The notes: generated by a model from the sequence alone, not told the origin. A stretch of DNA of 64,000 nt from Salinibacterium sp. SWN248 (GCF_015864575.1 NZ_JADYWW010000002.1:434001-498000), one strand, 5' to 3'; counted from the stretch's first letter, positions 9,443 through 17,922 are shown. Numbers and translations: made by a program.

Positions 9443-10030
9443 ATGCAGCCCGTTGTCCTGACGACCGAACGGCTTACTCTCGACGCGCTCATTGACGCGG
9501 ATGTCGATGTGATGACTTCGTACTGTCAAGACAGCGCGCTCAAAGATGCGGTTCCCATTCCATGGCCGTACGAGCGTGCGCACGCGGACGGGTTCATTAA
9601 TGAACTAGCACGCCAGTGGTGGGCAGAGGGCTCTGAATTCACGTGGGCGATTCGTCGCAGGGGCGAACCGCTGCTGCTCGGCGTCGTCGGATTTAACGTG
9701 AAGAGCGCCGCGATCGGCTACTGGCTAGGGGCTCCGCACCGCGGCAACGGCTTCATGCCCGAGGCTGTGGCTGCGGCCGTGAACTGGCTTCACTCAGCGG
9801 AGCACACCGACCTCCGCTGGGAAGCGATCGTGGGCAACGTCGCTTCGGCGCGCGTTGCTGAGAAAGTCGGCTTCGAGTACACCGGCACCGCACCTTCGCT
9901 GGGTCAATTTCGTGACGAAACGCACCCGCTGTGCTGGCACGCTCACCGCACTGCCGACAACGGTGAGCTAGCCGAACCGCCAGGCGCCGCCCTGCCGTGG
10001 CCTCACTCCTTCGAAACGGACGTGCATTGA
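9443..10030 (+). CDS. GNAT-family N-acetyltransferase, copy 2
   Basis: 195 residues from the ATG at 9443, chosen because it aligns with the start of copy 1 (QPVVLTTERLTLDALIDAD); the frame is open further upstream inside copy 1, but that part is not homologous to anything. It has the acetyl-CoA loop GAPHRGNGFMPEAVAAAVNWL and the late motif ASARVAEKVGFEYTGTAPS. The ribosome site is weak. The TGA stop overlaps the TTG start of the HAD gene. Function and substrate are unknown; divergence from copy 1 suggests a different substrate. Confidence 0.88.
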   Translation: MQPVVLTTERLTLDALIDADVDVMTSYCQDSALKDAVPIPWPYERAHADGFINELARQWWAEGSEFTWAIRRRGEPLLLGVVGFNVKSAAIGYWLGAPHRGNGFMPEAVAAAVNWLHSAEHTDLRWEAIVGNVASARVAEKVGFEYTGTAPSLGQFRDETHPLCWHAHRTADNGELAEPPGAALPWPHSFETDVH

Positions 10031-10782
10031 CCATCACCGTCGCCCTCTTTGACCTTGACGACACCCTGTTCGCCCACCGGGCATCCGTGGATCTCGGCAT
10101 TCGTAACCACCGTCGCTCACTCGGCGCTGCGTTCGCTGCGGGGCCGACCAGCGACGGCAGCATCGTGTGGCCTGACGACGCGGCTGAGAGTGTGCGCTGG
10201 ACCGAGCTCGAAGAGCACCACTACCACCGCTACCTCGGCGGCGAGCTGACCTTCGAGGGCCAACGGCAAGCCCGCGCCCGCGGCTTCGTCGAGCCCTACG
10301 GCGTGACCCTCTCCGATGCCGAAGCGAGCCTCTGGTTCGACACTTACTTCGAGGCGTACCGCGACGCGTGGCACCTGCACGACGACGCCCTCGCCTGCCT
10401 CGACTCGCTGGAGGCCCGCTCCCCCGCCGCCCGCCTCGGCATCATCACCAACGGCGAACTCGACTTTCAAACCCGCAAGGTTGAGACAGTCGGCCTCACC
10501 CACCGGGTTGAGCACCTCGTCGCCAGCGGCGAATTCGGGCACACCAAACCCAACCCGCGCATCTTTCACCACACCTGCGAACTCTTCGGCATTGAACCCG
10601 CCAACGCGGTCTACATCGGCGACCGGCTAGCGACGGATGCGCTGGGAGCCGCGAATGCCGGACTCACCGGGGTGTGGCTTGATCGCGAGCGCAACGCAAC
10701 CACCGAACAACTCGACGAAGCTCGGGCGGCCGGCGTCAGCGTCATCCACTCGCTTGATGAATTGGCGGCGCTGCTCGACTAG
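10027..10782 (+). CDS. HAD-superfamily hydrolase (YjjG/phosphatase type)
   Basis: 251 residues from a TTG that overlaps the preceding stop (TTGA). A GTG 30 bases upstream is less likely because the conserved strand ALFDLDDTLF begins right after the TTG. HAD motifs are in order: motif I DLDDTLF (nucleophile Asp), motif II ITNGE, motif III Lys in HTKPNPRIF, and motif IV YIGDRLATDALGA. A helical cap lies between motifs I and II. These enzymes dephosphorylate nucleotides or sugar phosphates; this substrate cannot be read from the sequence. It is the last gene of the xth-trpS run. Confidence 0.88.
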   Translation: MTITVALFDLDDTLFAHRASVDLGIRNHRRSLGAAFAAGPTSDGSIVWPDDAAESVRWTELEEHHYHRYLGGELTFEGQRQARARGFVEPYGVTLSDAEASLWFDTYFEAYRDAWHLHDDALACLDSLEARSPAARLGIITNGELDFQTRKVETVGLTHRVEHLVASGEFGHTKPNPRIFHHTCELFGIEPANAVYIGDRLATDALGAANAGLTGVWLDRERNATTEQLDEARAAGVSVIHSLDELAALLD

Positions 10783-10851
10783 AGCATCTTCATAGCTCCG
10801 TAACAAACTGAGAGGTTGGGGCGGGAATAGTTTGCGGCGAAACGCGTTGAG

Positions 10852-10857
10852 TAGACT
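10852..10857 (+). promoter_or_regulatory. Probable -10 element of the riboflavin operon
   Basis: TAGACT placed so that transcription would start near 10864, just ahead of the FMN aptamer at 10871. I see no clear -35. Confidence 0.55.
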
Positions 10858-10870
10858 AAGCAAAGCAAAA

Positions 10871-11021
10871 CGTGCTCCGGGGCTCGGTGAGAATCCGAAC
10901 CGGCGGTTATAGTCCGCGACCCGCGCCGAAGTGAGAACTTCGAAACGGTTGACCTGGTGAAACTCCGGGACCGACGGTAATGAAGTCGCAAGACTTCTCA
11001 GTCCGGATAAGAGGAAGCACG
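10871..11021 (+). promoter_or_regulatory. FMN riboswitch (RFN element)
   Basis: It carries the conserved RFN blocks: CGTGCTCCGGGGCTCGGTG at the start, GAATCCGAACCGGCGGTTATAGTCCGCGA style core, GGTGAAACTCCGGGACCGACGGT, and GTCCGGAT..GAGGAAGCACG at the end. Helix P1 pairs CGTGCT (10871-10876) with AGCACG (11016-11021). It senses FMN and controls the riboflavin operon downstream. The 3' strand of P1 can alternatively pair with CGTGC at 11037-11041, a possible switching helix. Confidence 0.96.
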
Positions 11022-11070
11022 AGCTGAACCATCTAGCGTGCCCATATTCTGGGCGAACTCGATAGTTCAG

Positions 11071-11091
11071 TGGGTTTTTGGAACCCATTTT
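11071..11091 (+). terminator. Weak terminator-like hairpin in the rib leader
   Basis: TGGGTT (11071-11076) pairs with AACCCA (11082-11087) and is followed by TTTT. It lies between the FMN aptamer and the ribD ATG, so it may be the expression platform. The stem is short and the U run is only four, so a translational mechanism is not excluded. Confidence 0.45.
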
Positions 11092-11123
11092 CCCGGAGCG
11101 CGTCCCATGAGACGAGAGCCCGG

Positions 11124-12233
11124 ATGACCACACCAGAACAGCAGGCACAGCTGGAGAAGCTGATGCGACATGCGCTGTCGTTGGCGAGCCACGGGCCGAT
11201 CACGGGCGGCAATCCCCAAGTCGGTTGCGTGCTCGTGGATGCTGCTGGCACGATTATCGCCGAGGGCTGGCACCACGGCGCGGGAACCCCGCACGCCGAA
11301 GTGGATGCTCTCGCCAAGCTTGGCGCTAGCAAACCCGGTGCCGGCGAAGTTGATACCAGCGAACTTACTGGCAGCGCGACAGGCACGGGCGCGGATGGGA
11401 TTGCCGCGGGCCTCACCGCCGTCGTGACTCTCGAGCCCTGCAACCACCACGGCCGCACCGGCCCCTGCGCTCAAGCCCTGCTCGATGCTGGCGTGAGCCG
11501 CGTTGTTTATGCAGTGCCAGATCCCGGCCCAAACTCCGGCGGTGGCGCCGAACGACTCCGCAACGGTGGCGTCGAAGTGATCGCCGGCATCGCTCAGGCC
11601 GACGCTGAAGAGTTTTTGCACTCGTGGCTGACCGCTGCTCGACTGCAGCGTCCCCACGTCACGGTGAAGTGGGCATCCACCCTCGACGGGCGTGCTGCGG
11701 CAGCCGACGGCACGAGCCAGTGGATCACCGGCACCGCCGCCCGCCAGCACGTGCACGAGCAACGAGCGCGCGCCGATGCCATCGTTGTGGGCACGGGCAC
11801 AGTGCTCGCCGATGACCCGAGCCTGACCGCGCGGGGCAACGCCGGCGAACTGCTCGAGTGGCAACCGCAGCCGGTGGTGCTCGGTCGGCGCGAGATTCCG
11901 GCGGATGCGCAACTGCGCCAGCACCCCGAGAAACTGCGTCAGATCGACGGCAGCGACCTCGACGCCGCACTGAGTGAACTGTTCGAGGCGGGCATCCGTC
12001 GCGTCTTCGTTGAAGGTGGCCCGACCATCGCGAGCGCGTTCATCGCCGCCGGGCTGGCGGATGAACTACTCATCTACTTGGCCCCGAAACTGTTGGGCGG
12101 ACCGAAGGTCGCGCTCGGCGATCTCGGGGTATCGACCATGGCTGAGGCGAAAGACCTCAGCATCACTGAACTTCGCCCGCTGGGCAACGACGTGCTGATT
12201 GTCGCCCGCCCGGCGATAGAAACGAGAGCGTAA
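11124..12233 (+). CDS. ribD: Bifunctional riboflavin deaminase/reductase
   Basis: 369 residues from the ATG at 11124. A GTG at 11070 would put the leader hairpin inside the gene, and the family normally starts just before the helix QLEKLMRHALSLA. The N-terminal deaminase domain has the zinc ligands in HAEVDAL and PCNHHGRTGPC. The C-terminal reductase domain shows KWASTLDGRAAAADGTSQWITG and EGGPTIASAFIAAGLADEL. It performs the second and third steps of riboflavin synthesis from GTP. An insertion rich in Ala/Gly after HAEVDALAKLGA (about 20 residues, SKPGAGEVDTSELTGSATG) lengthens the deaminase domain. It is the first gene of the FMN-riboswitch operon, with ribE two bases after its stop. Confidence 0.95.
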   Translation: MTTPEQQAQLEKLMRHALSLASHGPITGGNPQVGCVLVDAAGTIIAEGWHHGAGTPHAEVDALAKLGASKPGAGEVDTSELTGSATGTGADGIAAGLTAVVTLEPCNHHGRTGPCAQALLDAGVSRVVYAVPDPGPNSGGGAERLRNGGVEVIAGIAQADAEEFLHSWLTAARLQRPHVTVKWASTLDGRAAAADGTSQWITGTAARQHVHEQRARADAIVVGTGTVLADDPSLTARGNAGELLEWQPQPVVLGRREIPADAQLRQHPEKLRQIDGSDLDAALSELFEAGIRRVFVEGGPTIASAFIAAGLADELLIYLAPKLLGGPKVALGDLGVSTMAEAKDLSITELRPLGNDVLIVARPAIETRA

Positions 12234-12235
12234 CC

Positions 12236-12859
12236 ATGTTTACCGGAATCATTGAAGAGCTCGGCGACGTCGTCGAGTTTGCGGCGACCGACGATGGGGC
12301 CCGCCTCACGGTGCGCGCTCCGCAGGCGGTGTCGGATGCCGGCCACGGTGACTCGATCAGCGTCAGCGGTGTGTGTCTCACTGTCGTCGATCAGGGCCCC
12401 GACTGGTTCACGGCCGACGTCATGGGCGTCACCCTCGACATGAGCACGCTCGGCTCGCTCGCTGCCGGCGCCCGCGTGAACATCGAGCGCGCCATGCAGG
12501 TCGGCGATCGCCTCGGCGGCCACATCGTGCAGGGTCACATCGACGGCACGAGCACAGTTCTGAGCATCACCGATGAGGGTAGCTGGAGCATCCTGCGCTT
12601 CAGCCTCACCGAAGAACTCGCCCCGCTCGTAGCCCGCAAGGGTTCGATCGCGGTGCACGGTGTTTCGCTCACGGTGAGTGCTGTGGGGCGCGACTGGTTC
12701 GAGGTCTCGCTGATTCCCGAAACCCTCACCGCAACAACGTTGGGAGCGCTCGCTGTGGGCGACTCCGTCAACATCGAAACCGACATCCTCGCACGCCATG
12801 TGGCCCGGATGGCGGAGTTCACCGACGCTGACCAGCGTCACGAAAGGAGCGGGTCATGA
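12236..12859 (+). CDS. ribE: Riboflavin synthase, alpha chain
   Basis: 207 residues made of two lumazine-binding repeats, the family architecture. Repeat 1 starts MFTGIIEELG and has DSISVSGVCLTV; repeat 2 starts near GGHIVQGHIDGTS and has GSIAVHGVSLTV. It dismutates two 6,7-dimethyl-8-ribityllumazine molecules into riboflavin. Called ribE in most actinobacteria and ribC in some other systems. The stop overlaps the ATG of ribBA (ATGA). Confidence 0.95.
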   Translation: MFTGIIEELGDVVEFAATDDGARLTVRAPQAVSDAGHGDSISVSGVCLTVVDQGPDWFTADVMGVTLDMSTLGSLAAGARVNIERAMQVGDRLGGHIVQGHIDGTSTVLSITDEGSWSILRFSLTEELAPLVARKGSIAVHGVSLTVSAVGRDWFEVSLIPETLTATTLGALAVGDSVNIETDILARHVARMAEFTDADQRHERSGS

Positions 12860-14148
12860 GCCTCGCCACCATCCCCCAGGCCATTGAAGCGATCCGCGCT
12901 GGCCGCCCCGTGATCGTTGCCGATGATGAGGGTCGTGAAAACGAGGGCGATGTCATCATCTCCGCCGAGCTCGCCAGCCAAGAGTGGATTGCGTGGATGG
13001 TGCGCCACTCTTCCGGCTTCATCTGCGCCCCGATGACCAACGAGATCGCCGATGCCCTCGCGCTGCCGCCGATGGTTGCTCACAACGAAGACCCCCGCGG
13101 CACGGCGTACACCGTGTCGGTGGATGCCGCGAACCGTCTCAGCACCGGCATCAGCGCCTCCGATCGGGCCCACACTCTGCGGGTGCTCGCCGATCCCCTT
13201 TCGCAACCGTCGAGTCTGCACCGCCCGGGCCACATCATGCCGCTGCGCGCGGTCGATGGTGGCGTGCGTGAGCGTGACGGTCACACCGAGGCATCCGTCG
13301 ATCTGATGAAGCTTGCCGGTCTTCGCCCCGTTGCCGCGATTTCGGAGATCGTGCATGACTCGGGCGAGATGATGCGACTGCCCGAACTGATCGAGTTTGG
13401 CGCGCGCGAAGGCGTTCTCGTCATCACGATTCTGGATCTCATGCGCTGGCTCGAAGAGAACCGCTGCGACACCATCCCGGCACCGATTGAGCCGATCCCC
13501 GAGATGAGCCGGGTGACGTTCGAGGTCGAAACCACGATCCCGACCGTGCACGGCTCCTTCACCGTTCGCGCCTACCGCGACAACTCGACCGGTGCCGATC
13601 ATGTTGCTTTTATTGCGCCAGGAACCCTCGAACACACCGGCGACGGCCCCACTCTCGTGCGCGTGCACTCCGAGTGCCTCACGGGGGAAGCGTTCGGTTC
13701 GCTCAAGTGCGAGTGCGGTCCCCAGCTGGATGTCTCGCTCGAGACCGTGCAGCGTGAGGGTGGCGCGGTGATTTACCTCCGTGGCCACGAAGGCCGCGGG
13801 ATCGGGCTCATCAACAAGCTGCGCGCCTACCGCCTGCAAGAAGATGGGCTCGACACTCTGGATGCGAATCTGGCCCTCGGCCTGCCCGCTGATTCCCGCG
13901 ACTATGGGGCTGCTGTTGGCATCCTCAAAGACCTAGGAATTTCGTCGGTGCGGCTGCTCAGTAACAATCCGGAGAAGCAGCGTCAGCTCGAAGAGCGCGG
14001 CGTGACGGTGACCGAACTTGTTCCTCTCGTGGTTGGTGTCGGCGCCGGCAATGAGGGTTACCTCGAAACAAAGCGTGACCGCATGGGTCACCAACTCCCC
14101 ACCACCGCCGTGCTCGATGAAGCACGACTTACCGCGAAAGGCCTCTGA
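12856..14148 (+). CDS. ribBA: Bifunctional DHBP synthase / GTP cyclohydrolase II
   Basis: 430 residues. The N-terminal half is 3,4-dihydroxy-2-butanone-4-phosphate synthase, with the acidic metal loop [12 protein letters not shown] and the HTEASVDL motif. The C-terminal half is GTP cyclohydrolase II, with zinc cysteines in [18 protein letters not shown] and the GTP-binding [14 protein letters not shown]. Both precursors of the lumazine are therefore made by one polypeptide. Both catalytic cores look intact. It overlaps ribE at its start and ribH at its end (TGATG), indicating tight co-translation. Confidence 0.96.
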   Translation: MSLATIPQAIEAIRAGRPVIVADDEGRENEGDVIISAELASQEWIAWMVRHSSGFICAPMTNEIADALALPPMVAHNEDPRGTAYTVSVDAANRLSTGISASDRAHTLRVLADPLSQPSSLHRPGHIMPLRAVDGGVRERDGHTEASVDLMKLAGLRPVAAISEIVHDSGEMMRLPELIEFGAREGVLVITILDLMRWLEENRCDTIPAPIEPIPEMSRVTFEVETTIPTVHGSFTVRAYRDNSTGADHVAFIAPGTLEHTGDGPTLVRVHSECLTGEAFGSLKCECGPQLDVSLETVQREGGAVIYLRGHEGRGIGLINKLRAYRLQEDGLDTLDANLALGLPADSRDYGAAVGILKDLGISSVRLLSNNPEKQRQLEERGVTVTELVPLVVGVGAGNEGYLETKRDRMGHQLPTTAVLDEARLTAKGL

Positions 14149-14621
14149 TGAGTGGCGCAGGATCCCCCGAAATCGTTACCGACGCAACCGGCCTCAAGGT
14201 CACGATCATCGCCGGGCAGTGGCATGAAGTCATCACCAATGGACTGCTCGCTGGTGCTCACCGTGCCCTCAACGCAGCCAATGCCGAGGTGACCGAGGTG
14301 CGGGTTCCCGGCAGCTTCGAGCTGCCCGTCGCGAGCAAGGCAGCCCTCGATGCTGGGGCGGATGCCGTTGTTGCTCTCGGCGTCATCATCCGTGGAGGAA
14401 CACCCCACTTTGAATACGTGTCGGATGCCGCCACCAGCGGCCTCACGCAGGTCTCGATCCTGACCGGTAAACCGGTGGGCTTCGGCGTGCTCACGCTCGA
14501 CGACGAACAGCAGGGCCTCGATCGTGCCGGGCTTGAAGGCTCAAAAGAGGACAAGGGTGAAGAGGCTGCCAACGCCGCTATCGCGACCGCGGTGCTGTTG
14601 CGTCAGCTGCGCGGGGAATAA
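14148..14621 (+). CDS. ribH: 6,7-dimethyl-8-ribityllumazine synthase
   Basis: 157 residues. Family landmarks: [15 protein letters not shown] near residue 50, [19 protein letters not shown] (substrate loop and catalytic His) near residue 80, and [20 protein letters not shown] near residue 110. It condenses the RibA and RibB branch products and usually forms an icosahedral shell. It is the last gene of the operon. An inverted repeat CGCGGGGA/TCCCCGCG (14610-14617, 14633-14640) overlaps the stop and may help end transcription. Confidence 0.96.
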   Translation: MSGAGSPEIVTDATGLKVTIIAGQWHEVITNGLLAGAHRALNAANAEVTEVRVPGSFELPVASKAALDAGADAVVALGVIIRGGTPHFEYVSDAATSGLTQVSILTGKPVGFGVLTLDDEQQGLDRAGLEGSKEDKGEEAANAAIATAVLLRQLRGE

Positions 14622-14672
14622 CCGTCGCACGCTCCCCGCGAACCCATCCGGGAATCAGCGGTATCGCACTCG

Positions 14673-15338
14673 TCAGTTCGAAACCGCGCGAGCCAGAAGA
14701 CTCGCCACCGTCTTCGGCTCACTGATAAACGGCGAGTGGCTCGTCGCGATCTCGACGGCATCGCCGCAACGACGCGCCATCTCCCGCTGGAGCTCAGGGT
14801 CAAGAGCGCGGTCCCGGGTGCAGACGACGTAGGTCGACCGCGTGGAATGCCAGCCAATGTGGCTGGGGACTCCGCGACCGTGTCCCGGAGCTTGACGGCG
14901 CAACAGGGTTGTCGCCCACTCACTGACCTCTTCCGAACATTCTCCGTAGAGGTACTCCCCCGCCTTCGACGGATCGACACGGGTGGAACCGTCACTAGTA
15001 GTGATGAGAGCCGTCTTAATCAGCGGCTCCGGGCCACCAAGCGAAGCGCTGCTCTCTCCGCTGTCGGGCACGAAAGCCGCCACGAATACGAGGTGATGCA
15101 CGCCCCGCAGCCCGGTGATCACCGATCCACCATAGGAATGTCCCATTACAACCGGTGCACTTGCACAGGCATCCACTGCGTCCTGAACGACGGCGGTATC
15201 GGCCGCAAGCGACCCCCGGTGCAGCTCCGGTGCAATGACTCGGATGCCATTCTCCCGAAGTTCGCGCGTGACGAGCGACAGGTGCGCTGGCTGGTGCCAC
15301 AGGCCATGCACCAGAATGACCTCCCGCACTTGTTCCAT
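14673..15338 (-). CDS. Alpha/beta hydrolase
   Basis: 221 residues from the ATG at 15338, chosen because TACGCT lies exactly six bases before it; an ATG 36 bases upstream is an alternative. Fold markers are the oxyanion strand VILVHGLWHQ, the nucleophile elbow GHSYGGSV (Ser near residue 77), and FVAAFVPDSGES after it. A late Asp (CTRDRALDPE) and His (TSHSPFISEP) could complete the triad. It resembles small salicylate-esterase-like hydrolases. The substrate is unknown. The gene is single, convergent with the rib operon. Confidence 0.85.
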   Translation of the reverse strand: MEQVREVILVHGLWHQPAHLSLVTRELRENGIRVIAPELHRGSLAADTAVVQDAVDACASAPVVMGHSYGGSVITGLRGVHHLVFVAAFVPDSGESSASLGGPEPLIKTALITTSDGSTRVDPSKAGEYLYGECSEEVSEWATTLLRRQAPGHGRGVPSHIGWHSTRSTYVVCTRDRALDPELQREMARRCGDAVEIATSHSPFISEPKTVASLLARAVSN

Positions 15339-15344
15339 CCCGCG

Positions 15345-15350
15345 AGCGTA
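15345..15350 (-). promoter_or_regulatory. -10 element of a leaderless transcript (hydrolase)
   Basis: TACGCT on the minus strand, six bases before the ATG at 15338. Confidence 0.55.
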
Positions 15351-15438
15351 GAGCGTACGAGCGAGAAAACTCATACAACGAGCACTATTGGGGATGAAAC
15401 TATTTCAGAAACCCTAGCCGTCGACTCAAGACCCGTCC

Positions 15439-15444
15439 TAGGCT
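15439..15444 (+). promoter_or_regulatory. -10 element of a leaderless transcript (lipoprotein)
   Basis: TAGGCT, six bases before the ATG at 15451; no ribosome site is present. Confidence 0.65.
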
Positions 15445-15450
15445 GGCGGC

Positions 15451-15942
15451 ATGCGAAACTCACAGAGAATGACGCACACTGCTCGATCCCTCGCCGCGCT
15501 AGTGATTTTTGGCCTCGCGATTGCGGTCTCCGGATGCACGCCCGGAAGCCCCTCGGATGCGGATTCCACCGCAACGCCGACGTTCATCCCGGCTGAGGCT
15601 AGCGCGTCAGCTTCGGCGGATGGCACGAGCGAGCCGATCGAAAGTACGGCGCCCGGCAGCGAAGTCGCCTTTCAGATGCACGACAAGTACACGAAGTACG
15701 AAGACGGCCCCGGCGTAGTCATCATCGTTGGCCAAGCGGTAACGGGAGTGTTTCGCCCGGGTGATGGACTAGAGCTACTGGGCGGCGGCCCCGACACCGG
15801 CACCGTGATTCTCGAAATAAGGCAGGGCGCGCCTAGCGTGGCCGTCGACTCCCTTCCTGCAGGCGAATTCGGCGAATTCCTCGTTACCGGCTCCCTCGAC
15901 GACTACGACTTCATCGAGGAGTTCGTGAGGCCGACGGAGTAG
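15451..15942 (+). CDS. Small putative lipoprotein of unknown function
   Basis: 163 residues. A lipoprotein signal peptide ends in the lipobox IAVSGC (Cys near residue 29), followed by a Ser/Ala/Thr/Pro-rich linker to about residue 70. The globular part is about 90 residues (HDKYTKYEDGPGVVIIVG ... FRPGDGLELLGGGPD ... FEEFVRPTE-type acidic end). The linker shows that it is exported and tethered to the membrane. I do not recognise the family. It is transcribed alone from a leaderless promoter. Confidence 0.75.
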   Translation: MRNSQRMTHTARSLAALVIFGLAIAVSGCTPGSPSDADSTATPTFIPAEASASASADGTSEPIESTAPGSEVAFQMHDKYTKYEDGPGVVIIVGQAVTGVFRPGDGLELLGGGPDTGTVILEIRQGAPSVAVDSLPAGEFGEFLVTGSLDDYDFIEEFVRPTE

Positions 15943-16049
15943 TTCGGGCGGCGGCCCCTCGGCGTCTCCCCCGCCCCTCACGCTTGCTACCCACTGAATT
16001 TGATGAAAGCTTTAGTACTCGAGAGCGAGGCAGACCGGGCGCACCTCCC

Positions 16050-16072
16050 GGATGCCTAGTTCTGCGGCATCC
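16050..16072. promoter_or_regulatory. Inverted repeat upstream of the duplicated membrane protein
   Basis: GGATGCC (16050-16056) and GGCATCC (16066-16072) flank a nine-base spacer 15 bases before the TTG start. It could be an operator or leader hairpin, but the arms match the hexamer GGATGC that is unusually common across this window. Confidence 0.3.
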
Positions 16073-16087
16073 AACTAAGGGGATTTT

Positions 16088-17077
16088 TTGAAGAAGAGTG
16101 AGGCGTGGGGAATTTGTGGAATCGTAGCCGGCGCGGTGTTCGTATTGGTCGCCGGCGTCCTCACGATTCAAGCGTCGGGACTTGCGGCTGGCGCGCAGTA
16201 TGACCTCAACAATTCTCTTGCTTCGATCATTACTCCACGCGTTCCGTACCTCATGATGGGTGCCCTCGCGGTGCTGAGTGCCGCGGTTGTCTTTACCCTT
16301 ACCGTGGCCATGCGAAACCGTTCCGCTGTCTCGCGGATGGCATTCACGAGCGGTTTTAGCGCCGCGACACTGCTCCTCATCATTGCGTCTTTCGCCTTCG
16401 CTGCCACCGGCATGACGCCGGAAACCCCAATGATTGGCGTAGCGCCGGGATGGCAAGGCTGGCTGAATCGCGGAGGAAGCAGCTCCGCCGTTCATCTAGT
16501 ACTTCTTCTGTCAGTTGGCTTGCTATGGCTGCACTCCAAAAGCCCCAAGCCCACACATCGTGACGCAACAGCGTCAATGCCGAGGCCCATTAACATCCCG
16601 CTGAGAAGTGCAGCCTGGGGCATCTACGGGATGTTGCTCGGAGTGGTGTTCGTCTTCATCATCGGCATGCTGAGCGCTCAGGTTGTAGCCCGAAAGCTGG
16701 GCGCAATTCTCGATCTCAACAACATGGTGACGGCAGTTTCCTCAGCCACCGTGCCATTCCTGCCGATGATTGCGATCGCTGTGCTGAGCACCATTGTGAC
16801 GTTCTTACTGACCGTGGCGGCGAAAAACAGGCTCAGACGATTCCGGGTGGCATTAGTGGTGGGGTTCAGCTCCGCGACAGTCCTGCTGCTTTCTGCCTCG
16901 TTCCTACTTGGTCCGTTGAGGGGACCGAAGGTTGGCGCGTCGATAGGGATCGAACCAGGGTGGGTCGGCTGGTTGGCTGAGGGCAGCATCAATTCCGCTG
17001 TGCCCGTGGTCTTGCTTATCGCGGTTGGATCGCTGTGGTGGTATTCGAACTCCGCGAAGACCACTCCCGACCACTAG
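16088..17077 (+). CDS. Membrane protein with internal tandem duplication
   Basis: 329 residues from a TTG with a good ribosome site (AAGGGG). Residues about 5-158 and 173-328 are two copies of one unit. Both run AWGI.G...G.VFV..G.L, then LNN, V.P..PM...AVLS..V.F.LTVA.(R/K)NR, GFS.AT.LL..ASF, PGW.GWL..G...SAV..VLL..VG.LW. Each half has about four hydrophobic segments. A polar linker with THRDATASMPRP joins them. I do not recognise the family; two pseudo-symmetric halves are common in transporters, but no function can be claimed. It is probably a single-gene transcript. Confidence 0.8.
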   Translation: MKKSEAWGICGIVAGAVFVLVAGVLTIQASGLAAGAQYDLNNSLASIITPRVPYLMMGALAVLSAAVVFTLTVAMRNRSAVSRMAFTSGFSAATLLLIIASFAFAATGMTPETPMIGVAPGWQGWLNRGGSSSAVHLVLLLSVGLLWLHSKSPKPTHRDATASMPRPINIPLRSAAWGIYGMLLGVVFVFIIGMLSAQVVARKLGAILDLNNMVTAVSSATVPFLPMIAIAVLSTIVTFLLTVAAKNRLRRFRVALVVGFSSATVLLLSASFLLGPLRGPKVGASIGIEPGWVGWLAEGSINSAVPVVLLIAVGSLWWYSNSAKTTPDH

Positions 17078-17153
17078 CCGCTTCACAGGGCTAAGTCTGA
17101 CCCGCACGTCCTCTGAAAGCGTCGCAACCGGGGACGACCCGGAAGCCAGACGC

Positions 17154-17159
17154 TAGGAT
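17154..17159 (+). promoter_or_regulatory. -10 element upstream of the MKDRS minicistron
   Basis: TAGGAT, six bases before the ATG at 17166, the same geometry as other leaderless genes in the window. Confidence 0.5.
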
Positions 17160-17165
17160 CGACGC

Positions 17166-17183
17166 ATGAAGGATCGCTCGTGA
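17166..17183 (+). CDS. Candidate five-codon leader peptide (MKDRS)
   Basis: ATG-AAG-GAT-CGC-TCG-TGA begins six bases after TAGGAT. Its TGA overlaps the GTG start of the DUF202 gene (GTGA). It contains the AAGGA that also serves as ribosome site for that GTG. It may load ribosomes on a leaderless message and hand them to the real gene. No product-level evidence is available. Confidence 0.4.
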   Translation: MKDRS

Positions 17184-17560
17184 CCGAACCAGTACAGCCA
17201 CCTCCTCGCCGCTTTCCGCGCCGCGTCTACGGCGTCGGCACTGAGCCGGATGCCCGCTTCAGCCTCGCCAACGAGCGCACCTTTCTGGCGTGGATCCGCA
17301 CCGCTCTCGCGCTGATCGCTGCGGGGGTGGCACTGGAGGCATTCGTGTTGCCGATCGCTCCCGGGTTCCGACTCGGGGCATCCGTGCTGCTCATTCTGTT
17401 GGGCGTGCTCGCCCCGATGCAGGCGTGGTTCGGCTGGATGAAGGCCGAGCAGTCGCTGCGTCTCGGGCGCCCGCTGCCCTCCCCTAACCTCGCTGGCCCT
17501 ATCGGTGGCGGCGTTGTTGTGGCCGGGCTGCTGCTCGCGATCGGTATCCTCCTCCAGTGA
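17180..17560 (+). CDS. DUF202 (YidH-like) membrane protein
   Basis: 126 residues from a GTG preceded by AAGGA at good spacing. It has the DUF202 signature FSLANERTFLAWIRTALALIAAG followed by three hydrophobic segments (residues about 40-60, 66-82, 103-125). YidH-type proteins are small inner-membrane proteins of unknown role. The next gene is a second DUF202 protein, and the stop and start overlap (GTGA). The pair is a common actinobacterial arrangement and probably forms a hetero-oligomer (inference). Confidence 0.88.
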   Translation: MTEPVQPPPRRFPRRVYGVGTEPDARFSLANERTFLAWIRTALALIAAGVALEAFVLPIAPGFRLGASVLLILLGVLAPMQAWFGWMKAEQSLRLGRPLPSPNLAGPIGGGVVVAGLLLAIGILLQ

Positions 17561-17922
17561 CGCGCGCCTTCGACCGCCCTTTCGATGCCGGCCTGCAAGC
17601 GGAACGCACCGCCCTCGCCTGGCAGCGCACCGTGCTGTCGTTTGCCATCGCCGCGCTCGTCTCCGCACGCCTCCTGCTCAACACTGTCAGCATCGGCAGC
17701 TATGCGGTTGCCGCGATCGGCCTCATCCTGACCGCGGTGCTGTTCTATGTGGGGCACCGCCGATACCGCACCGTGCACACAAAACTCGTTCAGGCATCCA
17801 CCGATCGCATCCGTCTCACGAGTGCTGCCCCGCTGTTCTTGTGGGCGCTGGCCGTGTTTGTGCTCGCCGTTGTGGGTGCGGTGTTTGCCGCGCTCGGCAT
17901 CGTCGCGACGCTCCAGTCGTAG
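17557..17922 (+). CDS. DUF202 membrane protein, second of pair
   Basis: 121 residues from a GTG overlapping the previous stop. The signature is the variant DAGLQAERTALAWQRTVLSFAIA, followed by hydrophobic segments near residues 45-66 and 93-115. It shares the (N/A)ERT.LAW.RT core with its neighbour but is clearly diverged. Function is unknown. Translation is coupled to the upstream gene. Confidence 0.87.
   Translation: MTRAFDRPFDAGLQAERTALAWQRTVLSFAIAALVSARLLLNTVSIGSYAVAAIGLILTAVLFYVGHRRYRTVHTKLVQASTDRIRLTSAAPLFLWALAVFVLAVVGAVFAALGIVATLQS

Noticed and set aside
11070-11123. GTG start 18 codons upstream for ribD
   Set aside because: It would place the leader hairpin inside the gene, and the extra residues are not typical of RibD.
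12838-13839. 333-codon open frame antisense to ribBA
   Set aside because: No recognisable product; ribBA is certain.
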